NCBI GenBank assembly: GCA_039090855.1
Contig: CM076997.1
Location: 162,098,709 to 162,162,708 of the forward strand
DNA: 64,000 bases
Reading direction: 5' to 3'
Origin: Macrothele yani
Lineage: Eukaryota > Arthropoda > Arachnida > Araneae > Macrothelidae
This document shows, piece after piece, positions 1 through 11,370 of this stretch (the first letter of the stretch is position 1; each line of letters opens with the position of its first letter). The translations under genes were made by a program, and so were the position numbers. Under the pieces are notes generated by a model, which worked only from the letters and a program-made list of their open reading frames with translations, ran no database searches and was not told where the DNA came from.

Positions 1-277
1 ACGTATGTTTACTACCTCTAGCATTATGACGTGCACGTGTGAATAGGTACCTCATATTTTTCATCGATTATTAAATTGGTGGTACATTTTTCAGACTCAT
101 ATCTTGGATACCAGCCTTCCTTCTGACTGCTTTCACCTTGTTAAGAGGCACTTTTTTTTTTTAAGTTATTCCTTCTATTGTTACATTCTGTCTCTGTCTC
201 AAATTCCATCTCCACTTCGTGGGCTTGTTGTTTAGCGCGTCCAGCAACGACCTTTTCCTGTGAACTTTGCTTAAATT
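1..277. other. AT-rich sequence with no recognised feature
   Basis: No open reading frame, RNA gene or repeat family is recognised before the mariner-like element. It is probably intronic or intergenic spacer. Confidence 0.4.
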
Positions 278-462
278 ATTAGGATGATTCAAAAGTCTTT
301 GCTAATTTAATGAGTCCTCCCGTGACAAGCAATTACTCCATGCGCATATATTATGCAGATAAATACAACGTATGATCAGAAAAAATAATATCATCTAGTT
401 GGTATAAACAAAAACACACGCTGATGTGATTAATTAGAAAGCATTCTGATATCGAAAGCTAT

Positions 463-1225
463 GGAGGAAACATACACGATCCGAGTGTTGCTGTAATTTT
501 TATTTAGAAAAGAGTTAACCACTGCTGCTTCAGCGGGAGTTATTTGTGATGTGGAAGATGAAGAAGCGGTGTCTGAAAGAATGGCAAGATGTCAGTTTTA
601 GGGACTTGAATATCGGGGCTGCAGCTTTGAAGACAAAAGACGAGCTGGAAGAACTTGGTCGGTAAATTCTGGAGATGTACTCCAAGCCGTAGAATTAAAT
701 CCGAGCACAAGCACTAGGCAACTCTCAAATGAGCTGGGAATCACTCAGCCCACAACTGTTCGCAAATTGCACGAGCTCAGCAAGATGAACAGTAGCTGTC
801 GACAATTATCCCATGAACTAGGTTATTCCGAATCCCAGCGACGTGTGCATGTGTGTCGCCACTTGCTGGAAAATCACCAGTACGACCGTTTCTTTAGGCG
901 AATGGTAACATGTGATGAAAAGTGGATATTTTTATGGAATGCTGACACGAGAAAATAGTGGTTAGATTTCAAAAATGCCACGAGAACCAGAACCCAAAAA
1001 TGGGGACGATTTGAGCACAAAGTTATGCTATGTGTATGGTGGAACTTTGAGGGCCCCATTCATTGAGAATTGGTTTCAAATGGCAGAGGCATTAGTGCGC
1101 AGCTGTATTGTGGCCAGTTGGAGGCGAAAGTACTCTACTCTGGTAGCCGTAAACGAGTTATTCTGCAGCAGGATAATGCTTGTGCTTATCGAGCCAGGTC
1201 AACAATGACGAAAATACAGGAACTG
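463..1225 (+). pseudogene. Mariner transposase, N-terminal half (broken)
   Basis: This would catalyse cut-and-paste transposition through a DDD active site. The visible order is: an N-terminal DNA-binding region, a second helix-turn-helix (STSTRQLSNELGIT), the segment HLLENHQYDRFFRRMVTCDEKWI with the first catalytic Asp, and RVILQQDNACAYRAR with the second. At least two in-frame stops are present: one in the first 15 codons and one directly before WLD. The reading frame continues exactly at 3503 after the inserted element, with the four residues IQEL duplicated as part of the target-site duplication. Confidence 0.75.
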
Positions 1226-1270
1226 TTTATGATTAAGCTAAAAATTTCTTCTTTTCGTGCTTTAGATAAA

Positions 1271-1800
1271 CGATACACATTTAAAATAACAAGTGCCTCA
1301 CACGATTAAAAACATCTCCACTGTGTACAATTGAGTCATTGGCAGTAAGTTTAATACAGTCAGGTCACAAAGAACAAATAAAAGATGATAAGTTAAAAAG
1401 GCAAGATCTTTCAAGCTCCCACTGGAGCTCATTCTCAAGCCATAATGTCGTGTGCACCCTCAGAGACACGCACGTATATACAAAAATTATGCCACGTTGT
1501 CCTGACAACATAATGCTGAAAAGCTATAATCAAGCTACACCACTCTCAGAGAACAACAAGCATTTTAAATTCTAAGGTGGTAAACAAGCTAATTTGTAAA
1601 GATATAATTGCACACATATACAATGCAGTGACAGTAATAATGAATATATAATTATCAATGTAGGTCTAATTTTAAATCAATCACGTGTCATCAAGAGTGC
1701 TAGATCGATATATATGTTCGTGAAAAGGCGCTCGCATAGTACGTATGAATTATCTCTATGATGAAGGTATTATTGTTGGTAAATCCTCATTACAACAATG
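1271..1800. repeat. Left inverted arm of the Penelope-like element
   Basis: Read on the minus strand, this arm matches 2974-3501 over nearly its full length. Shared landmarks include the segments around TCACACGATT, GGTGCACAC and ATCGATATATATGTTC. The two arms differ by scattered substitutions, so they are old. Confidence 0.75.
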
Positions 1801-2960
1801 GATGTGAACTCATTGTACCCAAACGTACCTATTGAGGACGCCCATAATGTCATAGTAGGCGTGCTGACAAAATGCTCCACTCTACACCAACTTACAAGCT
1901 TCTTACAAGCTTTTAAATTGGTAGCAAGGCGATCTTGCTTTAATTTCAATACTATAACACATCAGTAACTGGCAGGGACACCAATGGGATCACCAATTTC
2001 CGCTATATTGGCGGAAGCAATAATACAAGATATTGAATGTAACATTATTCCTAATAGCACATTTCGTCCTGACGTATTTATACGTTATGTCGATGATATA
2101 CTAATTATTTGGTCACATCCCTTCGAACTGTTGCAATGTTTTTCAGAACAACTATCTGACTACTATCCAACTATTAATTATACAATTTAACTTGAAAACT
2201 GCAATTCCTTACCATTTCTGGATATTTTGCTTACACGTGATTCTGTAAGTAATTGATTGACTTATTCTGTATATAAGAAACCAATTGCTATTTCCGTACT
2301 TATACCTTTTAAATCATATCATCCATTTGGATATAAATTGGCAGGTTTGCAATTTTATGTAAATCAAGCATTCACACATACCTCCTCTAAGGAACTTCGA
2401 CAGGCAGAGCTGGACTTCGTTCAGGATCTTGCGCAATACTACGATTACCCAGATTATGTAATAAGGAACTTTATTAGGGCACGACATAGGGCAGACACCA
2501 CTACATTACGGTTGGACGACCCAAAACCACGTTATGTTGGATCTCTGGATTCCTAACAGGCGGTAAATCAACAGTTACGTAATATATGTAAAAAACATGA
2601 GTTGGCCTTTGGGGTTAAAACAACAAACATTTTCGAAATGATAAAGGGCGACCGCGACCCTCTTCCATGTATAAATAGACATGGTATTTACATGATACCA
2701 TTATTGCCAAGTATATTGGGTCAAGAACCCAAGATATATGTTGGATCAACTACAAGAACATTGGGAGTACCGCTTAAGGAGCACCAATATGATATCAGAA
2801 GAGACAATATGAATACAGCTTTGGCAAAGTTTGTAAAAGATGATGATTACAGTCCCCAATGGGAAGACAGAAGACATCTATCAACTACAACGAATAAGAG
2901 TGATACGTGATTCACGGGAGCAATGTTCATTCTTCTGTATGGTTCTATATACGTTCTATT
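1800..2960 (+). pseudogene. Penelope-like reverse transcriptase with GIY-YIG endonuclease
   Basis: Translation in one frame gives the RT core: DVNSLYPNVPIE (about 1802), the conserved AGTPMGSPISAILAE block (about 1975-2020) and the catalytic RYVDDILI motif (about 2083-2106). The connector and thumb follow, then a GIY-YIG nuclease: GIYMIP (about 2680), KIYVGSTTRTLG and LKEHQYDIR (about 2730-2800). RT followed by C-terminal GIY-YIG identifies the Penelope-like class. Stops interrupt at about 1966, 2188, 2255 and 2554, all in the same frame. The RT fingers upstream of 1800 are missing. Confidence 0.8.
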
Positions 2961-2973
2961 GTAACATTCTTCT

Positions 2974-3501
2974 ATACAAATTGTTGTAATGAGAATTTAC
3001 CAACAATAATACCTTCATCATGGAGACAATTCATAATTACTATTCCAGCCCCTATTCATGAACATATATATCGATCTAACACTCTTGATGACACATGATT
3101 GACTTAAAATTAGACCTACATTGATAATTATATATTCATTATTACTATCACTGCATTCTATAATGTGTGCAATTATATCTTTACAAATTAGCTTGTTTAA
3201 CATCTTAGAATTTAAAATGATTGTTATTCTCTGAGAGTGGTGTAGCCTATTTATAACTTCACAATATTATGTTGTCAGGACAACGTGACGTAAACTTTTG
3301 TATATAAGTGCGTGTCTCTGAGGGTGCACACGGCATTATGGCTTGAGAATGAGTTCCAGCGGGAGCTCGAAAGATCTTACCTTTTTAACATCATTTTGTA
3401 TTTGTACTTTGTGACTTGATTGTATTACACTTACTGCCAATGACTCAATTGTACATAGTGGAAATGTTTTTAATCGTGTGAGACAGTTGTTATTTTAAAT
3501 G
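2974..3501. repeat. Right inverted arm of the Penelope-like element
   Basis: This is the reverse complement of 1271-1800. It starts soon after the GIY-YIG region and ends at the 12-bp target-site duplication, so it serves as the downstream terminal repeat. Confidence 0.75.
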
Positions 3502-3502
3502 T

Positions 3503-3728
3503 ATACAGGAACTGCATGGTATTGAATTAACGCCCGACCTAGCTTATAGTCCGGATTTTGTGCCTTCGAACTACCTCTTATTCCGGTCCATGGAGCATTT
3601 TCTACATGGGAAACACTTACAGGATATTGAAATTAGAGTGCAAGACCTTTTCGCCTCGAAACCAAAGGAATATTTGCAGGGGGATTCAACACATGGTAAA
3701 ATGAAGGACTCTATTTCGAATACTCAAT
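3503..3728 (+). pseudogene. Mariner transposase, C-terminal half
   Basis: Continues the transposase that breaks off at 1225. It starts with the duplicated IQEL codons, then gives the third catalytic Asp (AYSPDFVPSNYLLF) and the C-terminal helices, ending with a stop at about 3726-3728. The frame is open, so the damage lies in the N-terminal half and in the insertion. Confidence 0.75.
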
Positions 3729-3752
3729 AAAAAGCATAGGACCTGTAGCGTA

Positions 3753-3972
3753 TTAAATCCGGTTACTTTTATGGCGTAATAAGCACAAAGTTTTGCCAAG
3801 CTTTTGCACTCCACTGGAAGGCATTTTCAAGGCAATAGTGGACATATAGTGTTAGACAGAATGGTAGACATAATAATTTTTATGTCTACCATTACCTTGA
3901 AAAAAGCCTCATAGTAGAGTGCAAAAGCTTGGCGAATCTTTGTGCTTATCAGGCTATAAAAAACCGGATTTA
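3753..3972. repeat. 220-bp imperfect hairpin repeat
   Basis: The arms beginning TAAATCCGGTT and ending AACCGGATTTA are inverted copies sharing the blocks AAGCACAAAG and AAGCTTTTGCACTC. A second, tighter hairpin (3861-3892) sits in the centre. The left arm overlaps the presumed mariner right end, so the structure may be two mariner termini in inverted order or a separate foldback repeat. The RTE LINE starts immediately after it. Confidence 0.65.
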
Positions 3973-3976
3973 ATAT

Positions 3977-6390
3977 ATATTCAATGCAAAAATAGGGCAC
4001 CGGCAACAGAATGAAACTTCAGTAGGTAAATTCGGTCACGGCAAAAGAAACCAGCGTGGAAATACTCTCGTTGAGTTTGCAGAGGCAGAAGGATTTTTCA
4101 TCTTGAATTCCTTTTCAAGAAAAAGCCACACAGGAAATGGACATGGAGACATCCAATTGAGACGACAAGTGAAATTGATTTTATTATGTGTAACAAAAAA
4201 TTCGTCATCGAAGACTGCAGCGTGCTGAACAAGTTCAACACAGGTAGTGACCATAGATTGGTGAGATGTAAGATGCACCTCAACACTAAACTGGAACGTG
4301 GCAAGCTCATAAGACAAACAAAATGTATTGACATAACCAACCTTAAAAACACCATAATACTTTCAAGTTGGAACTGAAGAACAGATTCTCTGCTTTAGAA
4401 GGCCTAACATCGGAAGAAGTGGATATTTCGGAAGTTAACAGAAAAGTAACCAAAGCTCTTATGGAAACAGCAACAAAATTAGCTGGGTCTAAGAACAAGT
4501 TGCATGTAAACAAATTATCAGGAAAAACGAAAATGTTGATGCAAAAAGAAGAGAGATGAGGACAACTAAAGAAGATGTGACTTCCAAAGTGGAATATATA
4601 GAGCTACGCAAGACAGCACGAAAAAGTATCACTGAAGACGTAAGGAAATTCAACTGTGAGCTAGTGAGGAAAGCAATTGAAAACAACCAAAGCCTAAAGA
4701 TAGCAAAGGGACATCTCAGTAAGGAAGAAAACAGATTATGGCTCTGAGAAAAGAAGATGGTTCTATAACAAGAAATAGAGGCGAAATTTTGACAAGAGTG
4801 AAAGATTTCTACTCCAAATTATATGAAAGGGATGATACATGTACTCCAGACATCATGAAAGGTACCAGAGTTCTTCCAGTCCTCCCAGCAGAAGTTGCTC
4901 ATGCAATCAAGAACATGAAGCGGGGGGAAAGCTCCAGGAGAAGATGGAATTACTATAGACATCATACAAGAAGCAAGTGGAGAAATTGAAACAGTACTCG
5001 CCCAAATTTTCACTCGATGCCTTAATGAAGGGAAGATTCCTGAGGATTGGAACAATGCTACAATGATCCTGCTACATAAAAAAGGTGACATTGAGGATCT
5101 CAGGAACTACAGACCTATCAGCCTCCTATCAGTGGTTTAAAAAATCTTCACTAAAGTTCTTTCACACCGCTTGAAGGTAACACTGGACATGGCTCAACCG
5201 AGAGAACAAGCTGGATTCAGGAGTGGCTACAGCACAATAGATCATATCCACGTACTGAGAGAACTAATTGAAAGAGCGAGGAATATGAACTTCCATTGTG
5301 CATGGCTTTTATCGATTATGAAAAAGCCTTTGATTCGGTGAAACCATCAGCAGTTACCACGGATCTGAAATCCTGCGGTATTGAAGATGCATACATTAAT
5401 ATTATTAATAACATCTATGAAAATGCAAGTGCAAAGATTCGGCTGTTTGAAAATACAACACACATAAAAATTGGAAAGAGTGAGACAAGGTGACACCATA
5501 TCTCCGAAGCTCTTTAATGCCACATTGGAAAATGTCTTTCAATCACTGAACTGGGAAAACAAAGGGATAAAGATTAATGGAGATTATCTAACCCACCTTC
5601 GTTTTGCTGATGACGTAGTCATTTTTGCAACTACCCCATCAGAGCTACAGAGTATGATCCAGGAACTTGCTGACAAGAGTAAAGAAGTGGGATTAAAAAT
5701 GAACTTTCAGAAGACAAAAGTGATGTTCAATGCTTTTACAAGAAATGAAGATTTATCGATTGATGGAGAAAAACTGGAGATAACAGATTCGTATGTTTAT
5801 CTTGGACAGCAGATATCAAGTGAGGGTCACATTGATGAAGAAATTAATCGGCGTACAAAACTTGCCTGGAGAGCTTTTGGAAGAAACAGCATAATTTTCA
5901 AGAGCAATATGCCATTATGTCTTAAAAGAAAAGTGTTTGATCAATGCATCCTTCCAGTGCTTACGTATGGTGCAGAGACGTGGACCTTAACTAAAAGAGA
6001 CATACAAAGGCTGCAGACAACTCAAAGAAGCATGGAGAGGTGCATGCTTGGTATAACCAGGAGAGATAAGAAGAGGAACTCGTGGATCCGAAAAATGACG
6101 AGAGTGGAAGACATCATGATCAGAGTTAAATCCCTGAAATGGCAATGGGCTGGACATACTGCCAGAAGGACAGACCATAGATGGACAGCCGAAATTTTAG
6201 ATTGGATTCCAAGGGACAGGAAAAGACCCAGAAAAAGACCACATGGGAGATGGGTGGATGAAATTCGTAAATATGCGGGAGTGACATGGAGGAGACTGGC
6301 ACAAGACAGACCGTTGTGGAGGATACTTGGGGAGACCTTCGTCCAGCAGTGGATTGATAATGGTTGACAATGATGATGATGATGATGCGT
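3977..6390 (+). mobile_element. RTE-type LINE, 5' truncated
   Basis: A non-LTR retrotransposon copy. It starts inside the apurinic endonuclease domain (FNAKIG at about 3980), runs through the reverse transcriptase and C-terminal domain, and ends in a short ATG microsatellite (6369-6388), as expected for RTE/BovB-like 3' tails. No poly(A) is seen. The 5' truncation point abuts the hairpin repeat. Confidence 0.85.
3979..6367 (+). pseudogene. RTE-like endonuclease/reverse transcriptase
   Basis: Endonuclease C-terminus: GHGKRNQRGNTLVEFA and later TGSDHRLVRCK (about 4240). Linker, then RT blocks: GKAPGEDGIT (broken frame, about 4925), NYRPISLL (about 5105), YEKAFDSV (about 5320), RQGDTISPKLF (about 5485) and the catalytic FADDVVIF (about 5600). 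The C-terminal part has TYGAETWTLTK and the typical WAGHTARR...RPHGRWVDEI tail. The final 298 codons (5471-6367) are open. Upstream there are several frameshifts and a stop (about 5138). It would nick DNA and reverse transcribe its own RNA at the break if intact. This copy is dead. Confidence 0.85.
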
Positions 6391-6529
6391 TTCTTGAGTA
6401 TTCACATTTTGGTGTAATAAAATTAACGTCACTCTATTTCGAAGATTAAACATTTACGTTTATGTATTTAAAAACGATTTCTTCAACTGTCAGAAAACGA
6501 CAAAGACTCTTGATTCACTCTGGTATATG

Positions 6530-7897
6530 ATTTTTCGTCCGAAATTTTAAAGTTTCTTTCAACGCAAATGTGCTTTTGTTTGCTGACGATACAAGTTTAT
6601 TTTTTTCTGGTCATGCGATATCAGAGTCGATATCACGCGTTAATCATGACGTGCGAAAGTATTTCACTTTGTCCTGTAGCAATTTTTAACTATCAATGTT
6701 TGTAAAAGAAATTGTGTTCTTTCTTTCTGGTGGCAGGGTTGAAACAGTAACTATTTTCCGGACCTTTTTGAATGATATTCCTTTGGTTTTTCCGGATAAG
6801 ATTAAATTTTTGGGAGTTCATTTGCATGAAAATTAACGGTGGGATGTACATGTTGATGCCTTGGCAGTAAAGTTGAGATCGCGTATTGGAGTTCTGTCGA
6901 GGATTTCGACTAATTTTTCTATTAAGATAAAGTTAGTACTTTACTACTCTTTTATTTACCCATTTATGCCTTTTAGCTTGGGGAATGACAAATAGGGGAA
7001 ATATTAATATAATTTTTATTTGGCAAAAAAAATGTGTTCGTTTGTTAAATCAATCAGAAAATGTTGATAGCTTGTTCCACCGGTATAACTTACTGATTTT
7101 TGAGAAACTGTGCATCTTCAGACTTATGTTGTTAATCCATGAACGTGTCTATGCTAATAAGCATTTAAATCTATTTACTGTGTATCGTCCTACACATGCT
7201 TATCACACTCGTGGATATACCGATTTGGTGATCCCCAGAGCTAAGACAAACACGTTATACTATGTATAATATCAATGCTGCTTGCCCTCGACTCTGGAAC
7301 GGGTTGCCGATTTATATTAGACCAATTGTTAACTCTGCCTTTTTTAAAAGAGAGTTAAGGAAATACTTGATATATAGTTAATTTGTTTCTGGTTTGACCA
7401 TATACAATTTTGAAAACGCAAATGCTGTTCTGTAGGTGGTAAATTTCTTGACTTGGCATTTCTATTCTCTATTCGGAGACCTGGGACTCTCCATGATTAC
7501 ATTAGCCTTTTTTCCTGGCTTTCTGCTATATTGCACTACAGATGCTTGCATAAGTGTTTGTTACTATACATGATAGTATTTGTATTGTTATGTGAGTTTT
7601 TCTGTTACTATTACTTCATTTGCAATTTGTATTATACGTATATTATTATTGTATCACATTTGCATTTGCATGTGTATTGGTTCATGTGTTTGTATTAGTA
7701 GTATTTTTCATTTCTGTTTCTATTTGTGTGTTGCATTAATGCATTTCTTTCACATATGTATAGTATTTGTTTTGTATTTGCATATAGTATGATTTGTATT
7801 TTGCTTACCTTTTTTGGTATAGAAACCGTTGTGTGCGATTTGTTTTGCATTTTGAATAACGTAACATGGCAAAATAAAATTCAATTCAATTCAATTC
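6530..7897 (+). mobile_element. CR1-like LINE, 3' half
   Basis: The RT block LLFADDTSLFFSG (about 6575-6612) starts the recognisable part. KFLGVHLHEN, then the post-RT region with SFIYPFMPF, HTRGYTD and PRLWNGLPIYIRP, follow to about 7378. A T-rich 3' UTR and a short tandem tail of ATTCA units (7874-7897) close it. The tail and the AACATGGCAAAATAAA stretch before it resemble the 3' ends of two related copies (about 22008 on minus, and 36295). Several frameshifts are present. Confidence 0.7.
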
Positions 7898-8143
7898 AAA
7901 TTTAATAGGCATAGTGAGAAGGAAACTATTTCTCATTTTTCTAATAACGAATAAATTTTGATCATTACAATCTTAGCAGTACTTCGTTTATTTACGTAGA
8001 TCTTATGCTGTTATATGAAGCAGGTTTATGGGCAATTAGGAAGAACACTGCTGAATGGGGGACATATACATATTTTGTCTTGAAATGTATTCTGCCGCAT
8101 TGTAGTAGTGGCCAGCTCGTACGTCTTGGAGCCGAAGACGTAC

Positions 8144-9246
8144 ACACACACATACATACATACATCTCACTAAGCTGTTCTCTGAGATTCAGAAGTTAGC
8201 TCCAAAAAGAAATACAAACTACCAGATAATTTTTACTTACTGTTGCAATATCAAACTTCTCCATTTACAGCGATATTGACATTCAACTCGGGCTTCACTG
8301 ATATCCATTACACGCTGTACACAGGATCTTTTATACTTCATACTCATAATCTTTTTCTCATGCAGATACTCCTGAATCTGATCCACCCATGTCTTCCTTG
8401 GTCTTCTTCTACCTTTCCTTCCTGCCACTTGGGCTAAAAAGATTTTCTGAGTAAACATCTCATCACTCATTCTTTCAACATGGCCAAACCACCGAAGCAT
8501 ATTGGTCTCCACTTTGCTAACAACATTTTGCCTCACATTACACAAGTGCAACACATCTTCATTCCTCACACAATCAGACCGTGTCTTGCCACAAACCCTA
8601 CGTAAGTAACGCATTTCTCCAGTACACAAAGGAATCCTATGTTTCTTCTGCAGTACCCAGGTTTACTGCCATACATCAGAGTAGGAACAATTACAGTTTC
8701 ATACACAGCCATGCGGGACTCTCTAGACAACCCATCATTCCTGTGAAAACCTCCCAGAGCAGCTATGACTCTCAATGAAGAATTCACTCGCCTACTAATT
8801 TCGCCATCCAATTTGTTCTCTCTGTCAAACATGCTTCCTAAATACACAAACTCTCTCATCTTGTCAATCACAGTGCCATTCATATTTACATTACATTCAG
8901 TGCTATCCGTTCCTCTCTCAAACACCATAGCTTTAGTTTTTCTCTTATTTATACTCAGTTTGAATTTCATCCAAACTTCGTGCGTCCGTGGCAACATACT
9001 CTGCAAATCACTTTTTCTCTCTGCCAACAGGACAGTGTCGTCAGCATACAGCAACATGCACACATGGATATCACCAAGACATAAACCACTATTATCTATT
9101 TTGGCATCACGCATGCATGCATCCATAAATATATTAAACAGCTATGGTGACATTACACAACCTTGTCTAACTCCTGCACCAATGGAAAACCATTTTGATA
9201 AAACACCATTCACTCGTACACAAGCTCTTCTACCAGCATACATGGC
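8144..9246 (-). mobile_element. RTE-like LINE with 13-bp target-site duplication
   Basis: Minus-strand coding: RQGCVMSP (about 9165), the catalytic LLYADDTVLLAE (about 9045), VYLGSMFDRENKLDGEI, TLMYGSKPG, then a frameshift into EMRYLRRVCG...MLRWFGHVERM...GRRRPRKTWVDQI (8629-8240). The 3' tail on the minus strand is the alternating TGTA/TG microsatellite at 8141-8165. GCCGAAGACGTAC occurs at 8131-8143 and 9247-9259, bracketing the element. It is 5' truncated before RT block 4. Confidence 0.75.
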
Positions 9247-9340
9247 GCCGAAGACGTACGAGAAATTATTCCAATTAGGGAATTCTCCAAGCCGAAGACA
9301 TACGAGGTAATTATTTCCCAATAGGGAACATGAAAATATA
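9247..9340. repeat. Short tandem duplication flanking the LINE
   Basis: Two units of about 44 bp, each starting GCCGAAGAC.TACGAG and containing a TAATTATT / AATTATTCC segment and TAGGGAA, follow each other at 9247 and 9291. The LINE target-site duplication lies in the first unit, so the tandem repeat was probably there before insertion. Confidence 0.5.
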
Positions 9341-9356
9341 TTTCGTTTGAGATTGA

Positions 9357-9725
9357 GATTTATGCAGAGAATTTTAGGAAGGGGGTGTCTTACCCCAGCT
9401 CTTAAGCAACCCTCAGAAGTAGAAAGCGCTAGGAGGTCTTAAGCAACTTTCAGAAGTAGAAAGCGCTAGGAAATTTGGACTCGAGTGTCCGGTAGGAAAG
9501 TCCTACAGTCACAGAATCCAGGTAAAACAAGAGGGGCGGGGAGGAAGACGTCCTTATTTATAACCGGGGGTCCAACGGCTTAACGTGTCCATACGACGCA
9601 TACTGGACATTTAGTGTTTCGAGCGTTTGCACCTGGCTGGGATGGATCCCAAGACTTTTCCATATCATTCACGAATGTTGGCCTCTAGTCAATCCACTGC
9701 GCCACTGTTCGTTTGACATTATATC
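9357..9725 (-). repeat. SINE-B, minus-strand copy
   Basis: On the minus strand it begins near 9725 with a tRNA-like A box (GTGGCGCAGTGGATTGACT). A degenerate B box follows, then a body with the conserved CGTTAAGCCGTTGGACC, GGACGTCTTCCTCC and CTAGCGCTTTC blocks. It shares the body with copies at 28988-29291 and 44518-44835. A short internal duplication (CAGAAGTAGAAAGCGCTAGG twice, 9415-9470) is specific to this copy. Confidence 0.65.
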
Positions 9726-10860
9726 TTCAATTTTTAATGGAAAACGTTCCTGCCAATTTCTCAAAATTTAGAGAGGGGGTATTAACGTCAACTATGAGCA
9801 GCTCTAAGAGGTATAATAAGTAGTTCACACGTAATTTTTGGGCCACTTGCTTGACGCAAAGAAGAACCCTCAGCTTTCGGAAGCAACATACATCAACCAT
9901 ACAATATAAATCATTCGATTAGCCAGAAAACTACGCAACTGACAACTAGGCCAACGGCGCGGCATTCAATTTTTCTGGTTAGAGTACTTTTAACTAAAGA
10001 GCTAGTAATATCTTGTAATTCATTTAGCATAGCAGTGTGGCAATATTAACATATCAGTGCTGCCGCATTTTTTCCTCTGATGCAATTATCAACAATATTA
10101 GAAGGTCGCAGATTAAGACTAATAATTAATTAAGAGACAGTTCTTCCCAGGAAGAACTTGATCTAAGTTGTTTAAAAGCTTTAACTAGAAAAGAAAAATC
10201 ACTTTGGCGTATTACCTGTCAGAGAACTCAAACATAAAATACGATTATCCAAGAGCTTCTAACCATCGAGATTAAATAAAGCAAAATGTAATTGAACTCT
10301 GCGAGTTAAGAAGCCTAATTTGCTGTGAAACACTTATTTCAGCCTAAAGGTAATCGCAGCAGAAAATTAAATTACGAATAAGGAAAAATATGAAGTCATT
10401 TAAAGAAACGTAACATTAAATAAAGCGGAAAGGATTTTCAATTCATTATAAATCCTCCTAGAGCGTTACGACAACGCTATTTTTTACTACCTCTTCATAT
10501 ATGAAGTACCAACATTTTCCTGAACATCCCGAGCCAACTTACCTGCTTGTGTAAACAACAAAAAAGCACGACAAAAACGTAATTCTAAAATAAAAATTCT
10601 AACATGTTGAAAAAAAGCTGTGAAGCATCGTTTGATTTAATTTATATCGTAAGGAAAAAATAGAGGAAAGTATGTCGCTCCTCGGATATCTTAGTATTCT
10701 TATCGATTATTTAGTATCGCAATGGAAACACTCGAGTAAAACATTCGTTGTATGTTTTTTGTTTTTATTCATGAGTGCACTTTGTGGCTTTCATTAATGA
10801 ACGATAATCTGACTTTTGATCAGTGTAATCAATTTCGTGGTGTTTTCATGTTGTTTATAG
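9726..10860. other. AT-rich stretch, probable intron
   Basis: No recognised gene or repeat family. It ends in a T-rich tract and AG that form the acceptor of the candidate receptor exon at 10861. Confidence 0.4.
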
Positions 10861-11031
10861 GTACCATTCAGCCAGAGATCGTTGGAGAAAAGGAGCAACT
10901 GCGAAAATACAAAAGCCTCTCCATCATCGTACCTGTCAGCTGCGCTGTCATCGTTTTGATTGCTGTGTCGCTGGCCGTGTTTTTTCTTGTCTGCAAAAAG
11001 AGAAGTACAAGAATGACAAATCAATACGAAG
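10861..11031 (+). CDS. Candidate transmembrane exon of a Dscam-like receptor
   Basis: The exon has a good acceptor (TTGTTTATAG, 10851-10860) and donor (GAAG then GTCGGT, 11032). It is 171 bases, entering with two bases of a split codon and leaving with one. The peptide runs from TIQPEIVGEKEQLRKYK through a 20-25 residue hydrophobic helix (IIVPVSCAVIVLIAVSLAVFF) to LVCKKRSTRM, a typical cytoplasmic stop-transfer. The pattern of a basic juxtamembrane KYKSL and a VPV-starting helix resembles Dscam-type immunoglobulin receptors. Coding potential is clearly higher than in the flanks. The exact family is an inference. It joins in phase to the exon at 38806. Confidence 0.55.
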
Positions 11032-11370
11032 GTCGGTATTGCTTGTTGACATACAGAGAAAAACATTTTGACACATGCTATTACCGATAACTCTTCACCA
11101 CTCTTCTATATTCTTCATAGCCATCCATTTAACCTCTCTCTCTCTCTATCTCTCTGTCTGCCTTGTTGTACAACTCTTATTTTCATTTACTGGCTTGTTT
11201 TCTTTTCTGTTCCATTGGGTCACACTTGAAGACTTCGGGCTTCACCCTTTTCTTTAATATTATTCATTTTTGAGGATTTGGCTGAAACTATTGGCAAAGT
11301 TCTTCGTCTTTGAATTGGCTTATGTTAACCTTTTAACGTCCCTGACCCAAAGATCTTGTATCACTCTAAA
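11032..11370. other. Intronic sequence before the Tc1-like element
   Basis: Pyrimidine-rich CT repeats (11131-11160) and no recognised gene. Confidence 0.35.

Larger units (their letters stand above)
1226..3502 (+). mobile_element. Penelope-like retroelement with 0.53 kb inverted arms
   Basis: The insert has a central coding part (about 1800-2973) encoding a reverse transcriptase and a GIY-YIG endonuclease. It is flanked by arms that are reverse complements of each other (about 1271-1800 and 2974-3501). The 12-bp sequence ATACAGGAACTG lies at 1214-1225 and 3503-3514, a convincing target-site duplication inside a mariner transposase. The left side carries about 45 extra bases (1226-1270) outside the inverted arm. 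Inverted as well as direct terminal repeats are known for Penelope-like elements. The copy is truncated at the N-terminal part of the RT and carries stops. Confidence 0.8.
278..3782 (+). mobile_element. Mariner-like transposon, split by a Penelope-like element
   Basis: The left end near 278 has a mariner-like terminus (TTATTAGGATGATTC followed by AAAAGT). The transposase is read in two halves: about 463-1225 and 3503-3728. The first half holds the helix-turn-helix region and the first two catalytic aspartates (VTCDEKW and LQQDNA). The second half holds the third (AYSPDF) and the C-terminus. The interruption is at 1226-3502, with ATACAGGAACTG repeated on both sides. The gene has a TAG after WNADTRK and an earlier stop, so it is inactive. 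The right end near 3782 is uncertain because it overlaps a hairpin repeat. Confidence 0.8.

Noticed and set aside
6022..6453. 143-codon minus-strand frame with a His run
   Set aside because: It is the shadow of the RTE reverse transcriptase and its ATG-repeat tail on the plus strand.
7453..7792. Hydrophobic frames suggesting small membrane proteins
   Set aside because: They arise from the T-rich 3' UTR of the CR1-like LINE and have no independent support.
8131..9259. GCCGAAGACGTAC as a SINE or regulatory motif
   Set aside because: Its two exact copies bracket the RTE-like LINE, so a target-site duplication explains them. The third copy belongs to the local tandem duplication.
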